Below the pieces are notes generated by a model. It did not search any database. It was not told the DNA's origin and saw only the letters and a program-made list of their open reading frames with translations. Below are positions 1 to 10,316 of a stretch of DNA of 64,000 nt, in pieces. The position numbers and the translations under genes were made by a program. This DNA is from Lineus longissimus (Eukaryota > Nemertea > Pilidiophora > Heteronemertea > Lineidae): the NCBI RefSeq assembly GCF_910592395.1, contig NC_088315.1, positions 8,374,501-8,438,500 of the forward strand, in the 5' to 3' direction. Numbering within the stretch: the first letter of the stretch is position 1; each line of letters begins with the position of its first letter.

Positions 1-395
1 CTAGAAAATTCTTTTAACTGAAGGACCGGGTATGCCGCCTAATCATGCTTGCATAACTTTACTACGCGCAAGAAGTGGTTGTAAACTATCGGAATTCCTT
101 CACTGCCATGTATCAGCCTGTCAATCAATTACAGGCTATTCCCAATTTACTCAAGCGTATCCAATTAGGACCCGCACGCGCCGGCTCTGTCGTTAACCGT
201 ATATCAGTTTTTCCTGATGAATGCGTAAAGACGCGAATTAAGTGTAACTGGATTGAGTTGATCGATAGGAAAGAAACGATAACTGCAGTTACCGTTATTT
301 AATCACATTTTTGATTGACTAAACCGCAACGGCGGGAGGTAAAACATATCGATTGAAGAGCCAAAGGTGTATCCCTTAAGTGATATGTTGTAAAC
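1..395 (+). promoter_or_regulatory. Upstream region and 5' UTR of the PLEKHA5/7-like gene
   Basis: This stretch lies before the start codon of the WW-domain gene. I see no convincing TATA box and cannot place the transcription start. A minimal upstream open reading frame, ATG TTG TAA (385-393), ends two bases before the main ATG at 396, so initiating ribosomes would meet it immediately before the real start. A short open frame at 75-302 has no recognisable domain and I do not regard it as a gene. Confidence 0.35.
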
Positions 396-478
396 ATGGC
401 CGCTGAGCTTCTCCGCTCGGGCCTTCCTTATTCATGGACTTACGGTGTTACTGCCGATGGAAGGATATTCTTTATTGA
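396..478 (+). CDS. PLEKHA5/7: PLEKHA5/6/7-like protein, exon 1 (start and first half of WW domain 1)
   Basis: Encodes 27 residues plus two bases of the next codon. The ATG lies in a strong context (A at -3, G at +4). The reading MAAELLRSGLPYSW..GRIFFI matches the N-terminus of vertebrate PLEKHA5/7 in both content and position. The first WW tryptophan is W14, followed by the TYGVTADGRIFFI beta strands. The exon ends in GA followed by the donor GTGAGT (479). After a 152-bp intron, exon 2 completes the codon as Asp, which gives IFFIDDENRRTTWLHP. Family members are cytoplasmic scaffolds at junctions and microtubules. In PLEKHA7 the WW region recruits PDZD11, and PLEKHA7 itself acts at adherens junctions. 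Assignment to the family is confident; which of PLEKHA5, 6 or 7 is nearest cannot be settled from the WW domains alone. Confidence 0.85.
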
Positions 479-630
479 GTGAGTACCCTCAACCTCTTCC
501 GATTATCAAACCCAACATCTGTGCAAAATTTCAAGAGCAGACATTGCCAAGTTCGTGAGATAAAGCACTTTTAGAGTGACTTTTCGGTGATCAAAATTTT
601 GAGATCTGGTTTCTTGTTAACCTTTTTCAG

Positions 631-707
631 CGATGAGAATCGCCGGACAACTTGGCTGCATCCACGGGATCGCGAGCCCGTTCAAACTGGATACAGACCC
701 CTTCGAG
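631..707 (+). CDS. PLEKHA5/7: PLEKHA5/6/7-like protein, exon 2 (second half of WW domain 1)
   Basis: The acceptor is a good polypyrimidine tract, CCTTTTTCAG, just before 631, and the donor is G|GTAGGC at 708. The exon completes the Asp codon opened by exon 1 and reads DDENRRTTWLHPRDREPVQT, then GYRPLR. The second WW tryptophan is W36 (22 residues after W14) and the closing proline is P39, which is the full WW signature. The sequence TTWLHP followed by a 'G..V.TG.R' stretch is characteristic of the first WW domain of PLEKHA5 and PLEKHA7. The exon is 77 nt long and leaves one base (phase 1). That phase agrees with exon 3 (35331) 34.6 kb downstream. Confidence 0.85.
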
Positions 708-1263
708 GTAGGCATGTATCCCTTTATTTTATGTGTAATTCTTATAATGTTACAGTTCTTGAAACACGTGGAACCTTGCCGAAAGTAAATCGCGTCCCGC
801 GTCCCGCATTCCGCATATCGATATCAACGCGCTAGCATTGAGTGGGTATTTAAATTTCTACGGTGGCCTGTAGATGTAACTCACAAAATGGTATTAGTAT
901 ATGGATTTGTTAAAAACTGTTACCTGAAAGGTCTATTCCTGGTAAAGCGAAGGTATGATTGATCAGCTGCATTATTTTACAGACAGAGGTGTGATTTATG
1001 ATACAGAGGGCTGAATTAGGGGGCCTAATTCTGATTGAGAATATGTAGGCCTATGGTAACAAATTTTTCAGTTGTGAAACAGGTTTTTTTTCTGTTCATT
1101 ATAGGGACAGATAATGTGACCCTATGTTAGTCTAATTTAAGGGGTGTAAGACTGAATAGAAGTCTCATTGCATTATACATCATCAGCAGTTTTTTCCAAT
1201 GGACTTACCATACATCCCTAAATAAAAAAAACTATCTGAAACTACAATTCAAGGTGCATGCTG
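708..1263. other. Start of the 34.6 kb intron 2, no feature seen
   Basis: Intron sequence directly after the exon 2 donor. It is AT-rich and I see neither a repeat nor an open frame worth reporting. Confidence 0.5.
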
Positions 1264-1264
1264 A

Positions 1265-1512
1265 AAATTCTCCTTATCACACTCGGAAAGCATCTTGACA
1301 CTCAAGGCGCTGAGTCCTTTAATGAACAATCTGTAGGGACTGTCTGTTTTGCCTGTTTTTTTTTGACTAACTGGAGTAAGATGTCAGTAAGTTCTCCTTA
1401 TCACACACAGAAAGCATCTTGACACAAGGCGCTGAGTCCTTTAATGAACAATCTGTAGGGACTGTCGGTTTTGTCTGTTATTTTTGGACTTACTGGAGTA
1501 AGATGTCAGAAA
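1265..1512. repeat. Tandem duplication, two units of about 124 bp
   Basis: Two adjacent near-identical copies begin at about 1265 and 1389. Both contain TTCTCCTTATCACAC, GCATCTTGACAC, the block AATGAACAATCTGTAGGGAC and CTGGAGTAAGATGTCAG. They differ by a few substitutions, a four-base gap and the length of a T run. The short open frame over the second copy (1471-1671) is not a gene. Confidence 0.85.
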
Positions 1513-1770
1513 GTTCAACCAACAGTTTGTGCACCATACAGGCCTAATTCATATGTGATTGCTAAATTTAATTTTGATGACCTAAACCTCACTGGATGTT
1601 GGAGGAGGCTGATTTGGATGACTGATAGTGATATTCCTTACCAAGATGGTTTATCACAGACTACTGGGTGAATGCATTGAGTGTAGCAAAAACATATAAG
1701 ACATTGTGTTGACCCCCAACCATGTTGGGTCAAATAATCATTTGTACAAAATTTCATTATGTTTGATATA

Positions 1771-1948
1771 CAGTAGAACCTCTCTATTAAGGACACCCTC
1801 AGGACTGACAAGTGCTGTCCTTAATAGAGAGGTGTCCTGATTAGAGAGGTCAAATTGAATGGAAACAACCAATTTGGGACCAAAACTAGTGTCCTCAATA
1901 GAGAGGTTGTCCTTAATAGAGAGGTGTCTGCTAACAGAGGTTCCACTC
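1771..1948 (+). mobile_element. MITE, 'CAGTAGAACCTCT' family, copy 1
   Basis: A 178-bp element starting CAGTAGAACCTCTCTATTAA and ending in the diverged inverted terminus AGAGGTTCCACTC. It is flanked by TA on both sides (1769-1770 and 1949-1950). The inside repeats the words GTCCTTAATAGAGAGGTGTC and GACCTCTC. The TA target and short terminal inverted repeats suggest a Tc1/mariner-type non-autonomous element. No coding capacity is present. Confidence 0.8.
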
Positions 1949-1950
1949 TA

Positions 1951-2728
1951 TAGATTTGGGTGACCCATTTCTTATCAATTGAAAGACACCGCAAATCAAA
2001 CATACTGGGCATTCCAGTAATACATATCTATAATAATATAGAAAACCTCTCTAAAAGGACAGCCATGTGAGCTTACAACACTGACAATTCAAAATGTCAT
2101 GAATTCACTTTGATCACAAAAGAGCAATGTTGCTTTATGTCGCTGGTATAGGACGTGCTAGCACCCAACATAATAAGGAATTCTCATAGTAATTTTGACA
2201 TTCACATTGAATTTAAAGGCATTTCCTCCCCCCTGTTTGTCAATTCTTCCCAACACCCATAAATAATGCTACCCAGCCTAAAGGTTTACTCGAGCAAACA
2301 CATGATAAGGACTTGAATGGCACACCATCTCATGAAAAGTAGAGAAATTCCCATCAAAAGTGAATTATTAGGGTGACCCAGTTGACATTATTGATATATC
2401 CTTTTTGCTATCCCATCAGTCATGTTTGTTGGTTGTCCCATAACCACCTGCCCTGGGGGGGGGGGGGAGGGTGCATGAAAGGCACATTTTTCACAGACAG
2501 ATGTCTGGGAGCAGTGCCCCTGCCCCCTCCCCCAAATATGGCGCTGAAAAGTGAAATTGATTGGTCTGTGTCACCCAAACGTCATGTCCTCATTAATCTG
2601 TCTATATAAGTGTGTAGCCAGTCGTTCAATGACATGACAAAGAGTGATCAATGCATCAAAGGATGTACGCTTCTGATCAGTGAATGGCTGAGGGGAGAGT
2701 AAAGCTTGTTTAATTAACCAAATTGATA
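1951..2728. other. Intronic, only a G homopolymer noted
   Basis: Between two MITE copies. It has a run of 13 G at 2455-2467 and no other structure I can support. Confidence 0.5.
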
Positions 2729-2730
2729 TA

Positions 2731-2890
2731 CAGTAGAACCTCCCTTTGTGGACACCTCTCTATCAAGGACACTAGTTTTGGTCCCAAATTGGTTGTTTCA
2801 ATTCAATTTGACCTCTCTAATCGGGACACCTCTCTGTTAAGAACAGTACTAGTCAGTCCCAAGGGTGTCCTTAATAGAGAGGTTCTACTG
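2731..2890 (-). mobile_element. MITE, 'CAGTAGAACCTCT' family, copy 2 (intact ends)
   Basis: The best preserved copy is 160 bp. It starts CAGTAGAACCTC and ends GAGGTTCTACTG, an exact 12-bp inverted terminus, with TA on both sides (2729-2730 and 2891-2892). The interior is the reverse complement of copy 1, so this copy is inserted in the opposite orientation. Confidence 0.88.
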
Positions 2891-2892
2891 TA

Positions 2893-3460
2893 GTTGGCGC
2901 CAAAACTGTTTTGCTAGCAAATTTGTTGATTTTTGTTGGTTTCTTTACTGTGATTGATCAGAACTTTCTGGACTTAACTGACATCTGTATTTTTCTATCC
3001 ACTTCTAATCTTGCTATTTGATTGATGCCAAAACACTTTGATTATACTTTTTATGATAAGACTTGTTGACACTCAGAGGAAAAATATCTTTGGCTTAGAA
3101 AGAGTAGTTTATCAGTGTTGCAGAATTCCTCCACAAATCCTTGTTGTCAGTCTTCAATGAATCCCTCACGCTGTCGGCTCACCATGGCATAGGCTCAGCT
3201 TCCAGAAAGCCATTATTTGTCAATCACTGTTCCTCACCATGCCCATCAACATCAAAGTGATGTTGTGAAAGGAACAGCTAGAGTCCCGGTGAAGCAGGCA
3301 AATCATTACTTTTCCATCGTTTTGTGGATGTGATAAATATATTGATTTGCCAGTGGTCCAGATTGTTTGCCTGTTTGTGATTTTGCCTTTGTTTGGGAAT
3401 GGTCACAGTTGCTTTCCTGAGATTCACATATTTGTGGAAGACACATATGTGAATTGAAAT
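2893..3460. other. Intronic, no feature seen
   Basis: Ordinary AT-rich sequence. No repeat or exon signal was recognised. Confidence 0.5.
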
Positions 3461-3520
3461 TCAGTAGAAGCTCTCCACTGAGGACACCCTTTGAGTGAAA
3501 AATTTTGTCCTTAGTTACCA
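3461..3520 (+). repeat. Fragment of the 'CAGTAGAACCTCT' MITE
   Basis: TCAGTAGAAGCTCTCCACTG is followed by GAGGACACCCT and TTTTGTCCTTAG, which matches the left end of the MITE family. The right half is missing. Confidence 0.6.
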
Positions 3521-3814
3521 TTTCATATTTGCCAATTGCCATGGTGAAATGTGTTAAGAAACTTTTGCGGGTTAAGTGCCTTGCTTTTGGATACAACCGA
3601 CCATGACAAATGGCCTTGAACTTAACATACCTCATAGGCAGCTGATGTGATGCTTTCATTTCCTGCCTACATAAAAGTTAATAAACTTGAGATCTCTCAT
3701 TACTGTTCTCAGTAAACACACATTTGGGGGAAATAATCTCGCTGTGTTTAAACAGGCATGGCTCCGAGTCAAATGAAAACTGTATTATTATGGCTATAAG
3801 TCCCATCAATCTGA

Positions 3815-4160
3815 TCGTTTGTCAATTTTTCGTGATTGAGAATGAGATAAGCCTGATATCAGTTGTCAATGATTGAGAATGAGGTTAGCCTGATATCAGT
3901 TGTCTATTTTCCATGATTGAGAATGAGATGGGCCTGATATCAGTTCTCAGTTTTCCATGATTGAAAATGAGGTGAGCCTGATATCAGTTGTAAGGTTTCC
4001 ATGATTTTGAATGAGGTGAGCCTGATATCAGTTGTAAGTTTTCCATGATTGAAAATGAGGAAAGCCTGATATCAGTTGTAAGTTTTCCATTATTGAGAAT
4101 GAGGTGAGCCTGATCTCAGAAATTTTTGTCAGTTTTCAATGATTGAGAATGAGTTGACCC
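3815..4160. repeat. Minisatellite, 44-bp unit, about 7 copies
   Basis: The word GCCTGATATCAG recurs at about 3851, 3888, 3932, 3976, 4020, 4064 and 4108, the later units exactly 44 bp apart. Each unit also has TTTTCCATGATTGA and AATGAGGTGA. The last copy is diverged (CTGATCTCAG). Confidence 0.9.
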
Positions 4161-4167
4161 TTGCGCA

Positions 4168-4305
4168 AGCACAGTGGGACCTCTCTCGGCAGACACCTCT
4201 GTAAGCAAGCCAATTTGACCTCTCTTATCAGGACGCCTCTCTCTAAGGATAGTACATGTAGTATTATTCAGTCCCAATGGTGTCCCTTGATAGGGATTTA
4301 CTACA
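4168..4305. mobile_element. Degraded copy of the 'CAGTAGAACCTCT' MITE
   Basis: CAGTGGGACCTCTCTCGGCA opens the copy and the internal blocks AATTTGACCTCTCTTATCAG and CAGTCCCAATGGTGTCC follow, ending in a damaged terminus near 4305. Similarity to copy 2 is clear but there is no intact TA-flanked end. Confidence 0.65.
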
Positions 4306-5810
4306 TTTTATATGTTACAGAGGGCCTATGCCTTAAGTTCAGTTGCCATATATACCTAGATGCAGATTTCTGGCCTGGTTTGTACACCTGAATAAAATGT
4401 AAATTCTTCTGTACAAGTATTCATGAGATTCATGTTACTGCCAAGCATTCATTAGGAAAATAATGAAATTCTAATGATAAACCTGAGTTAAGAACCTGGT
4501 ACCGTCTAATTAGAATATTATATACTAGAGTAGAATGCAGGGACATGGATATCTATGCGATTGGCATGCAGGTCATGTGTTACCAGTTAGTGCGTGATTA
4601 TTGTTTAATGTGATGTTAAACGAACTAGTCCCTTGGGGGGTTGTGGGCGGCCTAGAGCTGCTGATAGGAGGTTGTATGCTAGGATCAGCCCAGTGGATTG
4701 ACTGATGGCATGCGTTAATTGGCGCGTACATGAAATTTGAATTTTTGTGACAAAATAATTGGATTGATGACTTCTTTTTTAAAGGTCTTGACATTCATCC
4801 ATCAGCCTAATCCAAATAACCTTTCTGTGGAAACCAAGGGGTACATTCTGTTACACTTGGCCTTCTCAGTTGAAGGATTGAGTTGCACTGGCCATGCCTT
4901 GAAACCCATGACTTTCCTATCACGAGTTTAAATCCCTTCCACTATGCAACCGCACTTCACTTCCCAATAAAATTGTGTCCCACAAGGTTTACAAGTTTAT
5001 AAGTCATAAATAGTTATAACGAATTAAGTCAACTCAATAAAAAGTCTATTGCGTGACTTTGACATGGGATTGGATTGAAATCTCACCATAAAAATAATCG
5101 AAAATGCTTACTTATATAGTATGTATCACCATTAAACAATCCTTTCAGAACATGTGAATGCAATATTATTTATTGCTCAGTAGTTGTTGGTGCATGTATT
5201 TTATAGCTGTTCAACTATGCGTAGCGTGGATTGAAAGTTTATGAAAGTTTGATTCATGTATTATACCAGGAGTGGTGCTAAAATGAAATACTGATGAATA
5301 TGAATGTTTGACTGGTCTTGCACGAAGTGCATTATATACAGTGCATTGTGTAGGATATGGCAGACGATATTGACTTTCTTGGTATTTATTTTGCGCTTGT
5401 AATCACATTGTACTACTTGAAAAACTATTTTAAAACAAGAACAATGACAAAGAACGACGGTTGTTGACGGTTAATAATTTGTTGTCACTGTGGATGTTAG
5501 ATGTTGACAGCCATCTTGCAATGAAAGAATAACCAAGAGTGGCTCGGAAACTTAGTCCAAGTATGAGAAAATCAGGTTGCTATACAAAAACAGTGGCTGA
5601 TAGATTTCTGTTATATCATAATCTAAAGGAGACTTTGCTTTAAAAGTCAACGACAGAATTGTCATCTACTGTACTGGCAGCAAAATCTCTCTCAGCGCGC
5701 GCCTCTCAGAGGACGTTGATGACTCCTGTTGCTCGCGGCACATCTCATTGTGCACACATCAGATATTATTGATTCGTCTTAATGTTTCTATAAGCTATTA
5801 TAAGTCTCGC
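4306..5810. other. Intronic, no feature seen
   Basis: About 1.5 kb without a recognisable exon, repeat or RNA gene. The short open frames here lack domains and codon structure. Confidence 0.5.
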
Positions 5811-6310
5811 ATCAGGTAAATTGATTTGTGCGGGCTTCTTGTCGGGATGTTCATTCCCCCTGTCACGGTTCAGGCTGCAGAGGGTTATTTAACCAAGCGG
5901 TATGTGCGATGTATGTTGGTGATGTATGGCAAGATTTGTGGGTCAGACCAGATGAATGCGACAGGCTCGGTTTTATGGGTCAGACCAGATGAATTCTGAC
6001 AGGCTCGGTTTTGTGGGTCAGATCAAATGCACGCTGACCTTTGTGGGTCAGACCAGATGAATGCTGACAGGCTCGGTTTTGTGGGGCAGACCAATATGCT
6101 GACAGGCTCAGTTTTGTGGGTCAGACCAGATGCATGCTGACCGACTCGCTTTTGTGGGTCAGACCAGATGAAATGTTGAAATTCCCTACATCCGTTGCCC
6201 GGTATATCTCCTATAGCCCACAGAAGAGCCAAACATTTCATCAGATAAATTGATTTCTGCTGGCTTCTTGTCATCGTGCTCGTCCCACCTTTTGTGGTTC
6301 AGGCCATAGA
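5811..6310. repeat. Minisatellite of about 37 bp, flanked by a 72-bp direct repeat
   Basis: Units beginning GGGTCAGACCAGATGAATGC and continuing with TGACAGGCTCGGTTTTGT recur at 5940, 5977, 6015, 6045, 6084, 6118 and 6155 (spacing 30-39 bp). The array is bracketed by a diverged direct repeat, 5811-5882 and 6239-6310. Both flanks contain CATCAG.TAAATTGATTT, GGCTTCTTGTC and GGTTCAGGC. The minus-strand open frame here is an artefact of the repeat. Confidence 0.85.
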
Positions 6311-6650
6311 GAAGCCGCAATGATTCAATTTGAGACAGAGGAATTATTTTAACTCTGGGACCATGTGTATTGGTATGGCAATGTATAGAGATGGGCATTG
6401 CATCGTGACATTAATGGTAATGACGATTGGCGGGTCAGATGACACAGATACTGAAAGATTTCGTGTTCAGGTCCTGTACTTACTTTTACTTAAGAACAAC
6501 ATGATGGTTTAAGCCATCAAAAGTGTGAGGTTATTGTTTTTGATTATTTCTGCAACTCTGTATAGTGACGGAATGAGTTGCTGGCTCATAGTTGCCTGGT
6601 AGATGGGGAGAGGCGGCCTCCTTGAAGCGTCATCACCAACGTGTCATCAT
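6311..6650. other. Intronic, no feature seen
   Basis: No repeat or exon signal was recognised. Confidence 0.5.
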
Positions 6651-6653
6651 CCA

Positions 6654-6917
6654 TCTTTGGTCTGGACCCTTGCCTAAGATCTGCCTGGCATGGTTGGACC
6701 TTCCAGGAGCCGGAGCTCTCGCCAGCGTAGCCCTTAGGGTCACATGGACGTACAAGTAGGTGCACCACGGTAAGGTCAGGATCCAACTTTGGTCTGGACC
6801 CTTGCCTAAGATCTGTCTGGTATAGTTGGACCTTCCAGGAGCCGGAGCTCTCGTCAGCGTAGCCCTTAGGGTCACATGGACGTACAAGTAGGTGTACCAA
6901 GGCAAGGTCAGGATCCA
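6654..6917. repeat. Tandem duplication, two units of 132 bp
   Basis: Two almost identical copies, with TTTGGTCTGGACCC at 6656 and 6788. Each contains CAGGAGCCGGAGCTCTCG and AGCCCTTAGGGTCACATGG. The unit length is a multiple of three, so two minus-strand frames stay open across both copies. Those peptides are simple duplications and match no family I know. Confidence 0.88.
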
Positions 6918-7045
6918 CAACACTCGTCAGGTCCTGTAAACCTTAAATTTGGAATCTTTGTTCTCCGGATTCACGTGCAAAGTATACCTGACGTCAGCAA
7001 CACATACAATTAAAACAGAAATAACTGTGGGAGGATATTCGACGT

Positions 7046-7106
7046 GGCGATCTGAACCTTGTGTGGAAGAAAAATTTGCTCTATTTCACACAAGGTTCAG
7101 ATAGCC
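7046..7106. ncRNA. 61-nt hairpin of pre-miRNA size (function unproven)
   Basis: Arms 7046-7068 and 7084-7106 pair in 21 of 23 positions around a 15-nt loop. The core GATCTGAACCTTGTGTG faces CACACAAGGTTCAGAT. The size and near-perfect stem resemble a miRNA precursor. A tiny foldback transposon remnant would look the same, and I recognise no known miRNA seed. Confidence 0.25.
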
Positions 7107-8170
7107 ATGGCATTTAATCAGTTTTCATATTAACTTTCATATTCTATGCAGCGAAACGAGATTAATTAGCACAACGTTAATCAATGATTGACAAGAATGT
7201 CTGTTAATCAAGGTGACATAAATATACAGTATTGACGTTGTTGTCACTTTCATTATAAGATATGACAGTGTGTTTGGATGTGAGATTGATTCTTCGGGCG
7301 ATTTTTTCTGTAATGAAGTTGTCTTTCTGTCAGTTTGTGTCATTAGTTTGTGGTGTCACTGAGTAAAACTGAGGGTATGGCAGTTTGATTATTGATCTAC
7401 ACCAAAATAAATTCATATGTTGTTGTACTCATATTGTTCTCGTTACCAGATGGACTCAAGTTATATGAGACAAGACCACTAATGAATATTCATAGGTTGG
7501 AGGGTCGAGGCCTATCAATTAGACGAGTGCATGTTTTTAACTCTCAAGTACATATTTGGAGAGGTATTGAAAAAATATTTGCTGTGGCAAGTCTACAGAT
7601 ATAAAGAAATTATTTGATGAAAAAATTAATTTCGAATTTTGCTAATTGGGTAATAGGGGGGCGTGTTTTGAGTTTTTTCTGCCAGTTGGCTGAAAAGAGT
7701 GGAAATATCAAAGTCTGTCTAATTTGTCGATTATCAAAAAATTTCCGTGGTCAATCAACAGTTTATTTTTCACCATTTACTTGCCCGACTGTCCGGAATA
7801 ACATAATCTAAATTTCAGATTCACAACAGAGCGCATTATTTGATGCGTCGCGGTCAAACATTGACAATTTAACTGCTTAAAGGCTTAAAAAATCAATTGT
7901 GGTCTTGCCTCATATTGGTAAATGTACCAGTGAGCGGCCATTTTGACTGTTTTTTTTGTGATGTACAAATTTTCCAAGACATGCTGCTTTCGTTAGGCAT
8001 CCTGAACCTCACAATCTTATACTCCTTTCTAATGTGGGGTGAATCTTGGCAAGATGCAATAACCTTGATGGTCATGATGAAGTTGGGATGCACGTGTTGG
8101 GTTCACATTATTCTTGGTTGGAGGGGAACTGACTCTCCTGGGAGAACAGGCATTGGGCTGATGAAGAATG
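7107..8170. other. Intronic, no feature seen
   Basis: AT-rich intron between the small hairpin and the alternative first exon. Short open frames on both strands lack support. Confidence 0.5.
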
Positions 8171-8290
8171 AGTTATAATGTAGAGACCGGCTGAAATTGA
8201 TCACCTACCAGTTTGCTGCCACCTTCCAGGCTGCCGTAAAAACGTCTAGTTTATACCGATCGAAGAACGAGAAGAAAAGGAAGCAGGAAG

Positions 8291-8309
8291 ATGGATGTTG
8301 AAGCGAAAA
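8291..8309 (+). CDS. Candidate alternative first coding exon of the PLEKHA5/7-like gene
   Basis: ATG GAT GTT GAA GCG AAA A is followed at once by a consensus donor, GTAAGT (8310). The ATG has a purine at -3 and G at +4 (GAAGATGG) and follows a purine-rich stretch of about 60 nt that could be 5' UTR. The 19 coding bases leave phase 1, exactly what exon 3 (35331) needs. The join reads MDVEAK-NLPQGWEQ and runs into WW domain 2. Such an isoform would skip WW domain 1. The evidence is the donor, the start context and the phase, which has a one in three chance of agreeing by luck. No promoter element is obvious. Confidence 0.45.
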
Positions 8310-10193
8310 GTAAGTTTCTCGGCAGATTGGCAGGATGGCTATGGCCATTACCTTCCATTAGGGGAAAGTGTAATGCGCCTTTTTCCCACCCAATCTCATT
8401 CACCAACCTTTCTTATAAAAAGCATCGCTTTTTCCTAATGATGCACATAAGTGATGATTTTAACCTGTGATCGATCATTTAAGGGCAGACGGAGCTTTTG
8501 TTTTTGGGGCTGGTTCCGGGAGGTAGGGAGGTATGGAGCTGAAAATGGTACGATTCTCTGAATTCTTTGGTTTCACCTTGTTTTAAAAAAGATTAGAGAT
8601 GACTCCTAATATGAGAAACAAACTGCAAGCCCTTGCTGTCAGATTCATTTCGCATTCTCCATAAATCGAATTTATATCACTCATGAAGATCGACTGACTT
8701 TGCCCATGATACCCTCGAGCAAGCGACGATTTTTATACAGCTGATGAAAACTGTAAATCGAATCACCGTTTTCTCATGAAGCTTTTAAAAGATACCACTG
8801 CCATCAGACGATAGATAGTTATAGAAGTCATCAGAAAGATATTTTATGGGTGAATGCATATGACAGCTTGAAGCAGTTTATTACATTGGTTTCGGCAATA
8901 ACTAAGCAGCCTGTCATATTTTCCAATCAAAAATTTCACTTTAGATTGAGTTCGAAATGTACCTGAGACTAATCTGGAAATGGAAAATGGGAAAATTAAT
9001 CTGGTGATATTCATTTTATTGTAAATTATCTAAGTACAAAAATTTATGATTGGCAATTCTGTTCCACGCAGGCCAGAGCTGAAATTAAAACTAAACCAAT
9101 GATGCCCTTTTATAAAATCCCATCGAACTATAATGGCTGGGAATAAACTGTAATGATTTTAAATGTGACCCACTCACTCTCCTCACTTTGAATACTGATT
9201 GCTTTTCAAATGCGTCTCAAGCATTCCGGCAATTAATGGGGGATTGAAATATATATTGTACCTCGTTCTTTTAGAGAGCTGTTCGCGGAGTCTGCGTTTC
9301 TTTGAAGACGGATGAAGCCCCAGGTACCCACTGAAACATTCTGTCGTTAAAGGTCAGACGTTGTTCACTTTCGGTTCCAGCATTTCTGGTAAAAGACACA
9401 TTTTAAAGGAAACCTTTAACAGAACACTTTCACAAGAGAAAGAGAGTTTTAAGCAGCCCGGTAAAAACCTAATGCAGGAATACTTTCAGTCGTGAAAATT
9501 ATTCTCATCGAGTTTGGCTGTTGATAAATAAGGTGTCAAAACACAAAAGATAGTATAAAACTTTTCAAATGGTTTTTAAGTGGCTCTGTTGTTAAGAGCC
9601 TCAGCCACCCCGCGGTCATATGTTAGAACTATGCCAAATTGGTTGTTCATCAAAGTAATAGTGCCCTGAGCAAACCTGGTGCTAAAATTTAAGACCAGAC
9701 CCGCCTTTGATGGCAGTTTCCCTCAACCACTGACGGAGAGTTTGGTGAACACTCTATCGCATCGAGCATCAGCTTCCGCTTCATTCTCGAGCGAGCCCCG
9801 CAGGAACAGAAGCGATTTCTGACGAGGATCTAATGACCTTTAATTAATTGGACAAATCAATAACTATACGAGGTCTGGCAAATGATATTTATATCAGTCC
9901 TGCTGGAAGCTGAAGGCGGGCTGGAGCAGATGCTGTTTGTGGAATTGAGGGACTTAGAATTGGTTTCCAAATACCAAGACTGGGTCTCGTAGTCATATGG
10001 ACATATGCTCTTGGGAGTTGATGTTGTTTTGGGGGTGGGTATGCTTTATCTTGTGCACCATGAAGGTATTGTTTTAGTCTAACTGACCATGTGCTAATAA
10101 AAAAACACTCGAGTTGGTCAGGTAGCACTTCAAAATTCATATGAGCATTTTGACTGCAGTACCCATTGATACAATGGGTACCAAGGCAAGATG
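8310..10193. other. Intronic, no feature seen
   Basis: About 1.9 kb of unremarkable intron. No exon, RNA or repeat was recognised. Confidence 0.5.
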
Positions 10194-10316
10194 CTGGTGT
10201 CCTGATGACTGAGATCAAACTGAATAGAAAACACTTTTTGGGGACAAAAGTTACTGTCCTTAATAGAGAAGGTGTCCTGCTAAGAGAGGTGTCTGATGAG
10301 GGGCGTTCCTCAGTAA
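10194..10316 (+). mobile_element. Degraded copy of the 'CAGTAGAACCTCT' MITE
   Basis: TACTGTCCTTAATAGAGAAG, GGTGTCCTGCTAAGAGAGGT and GATGAGGGGCGTTCCTCAGT match the right half of copy 1 (1771-1948). The left terminus is lost. Confidence 0.65.
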
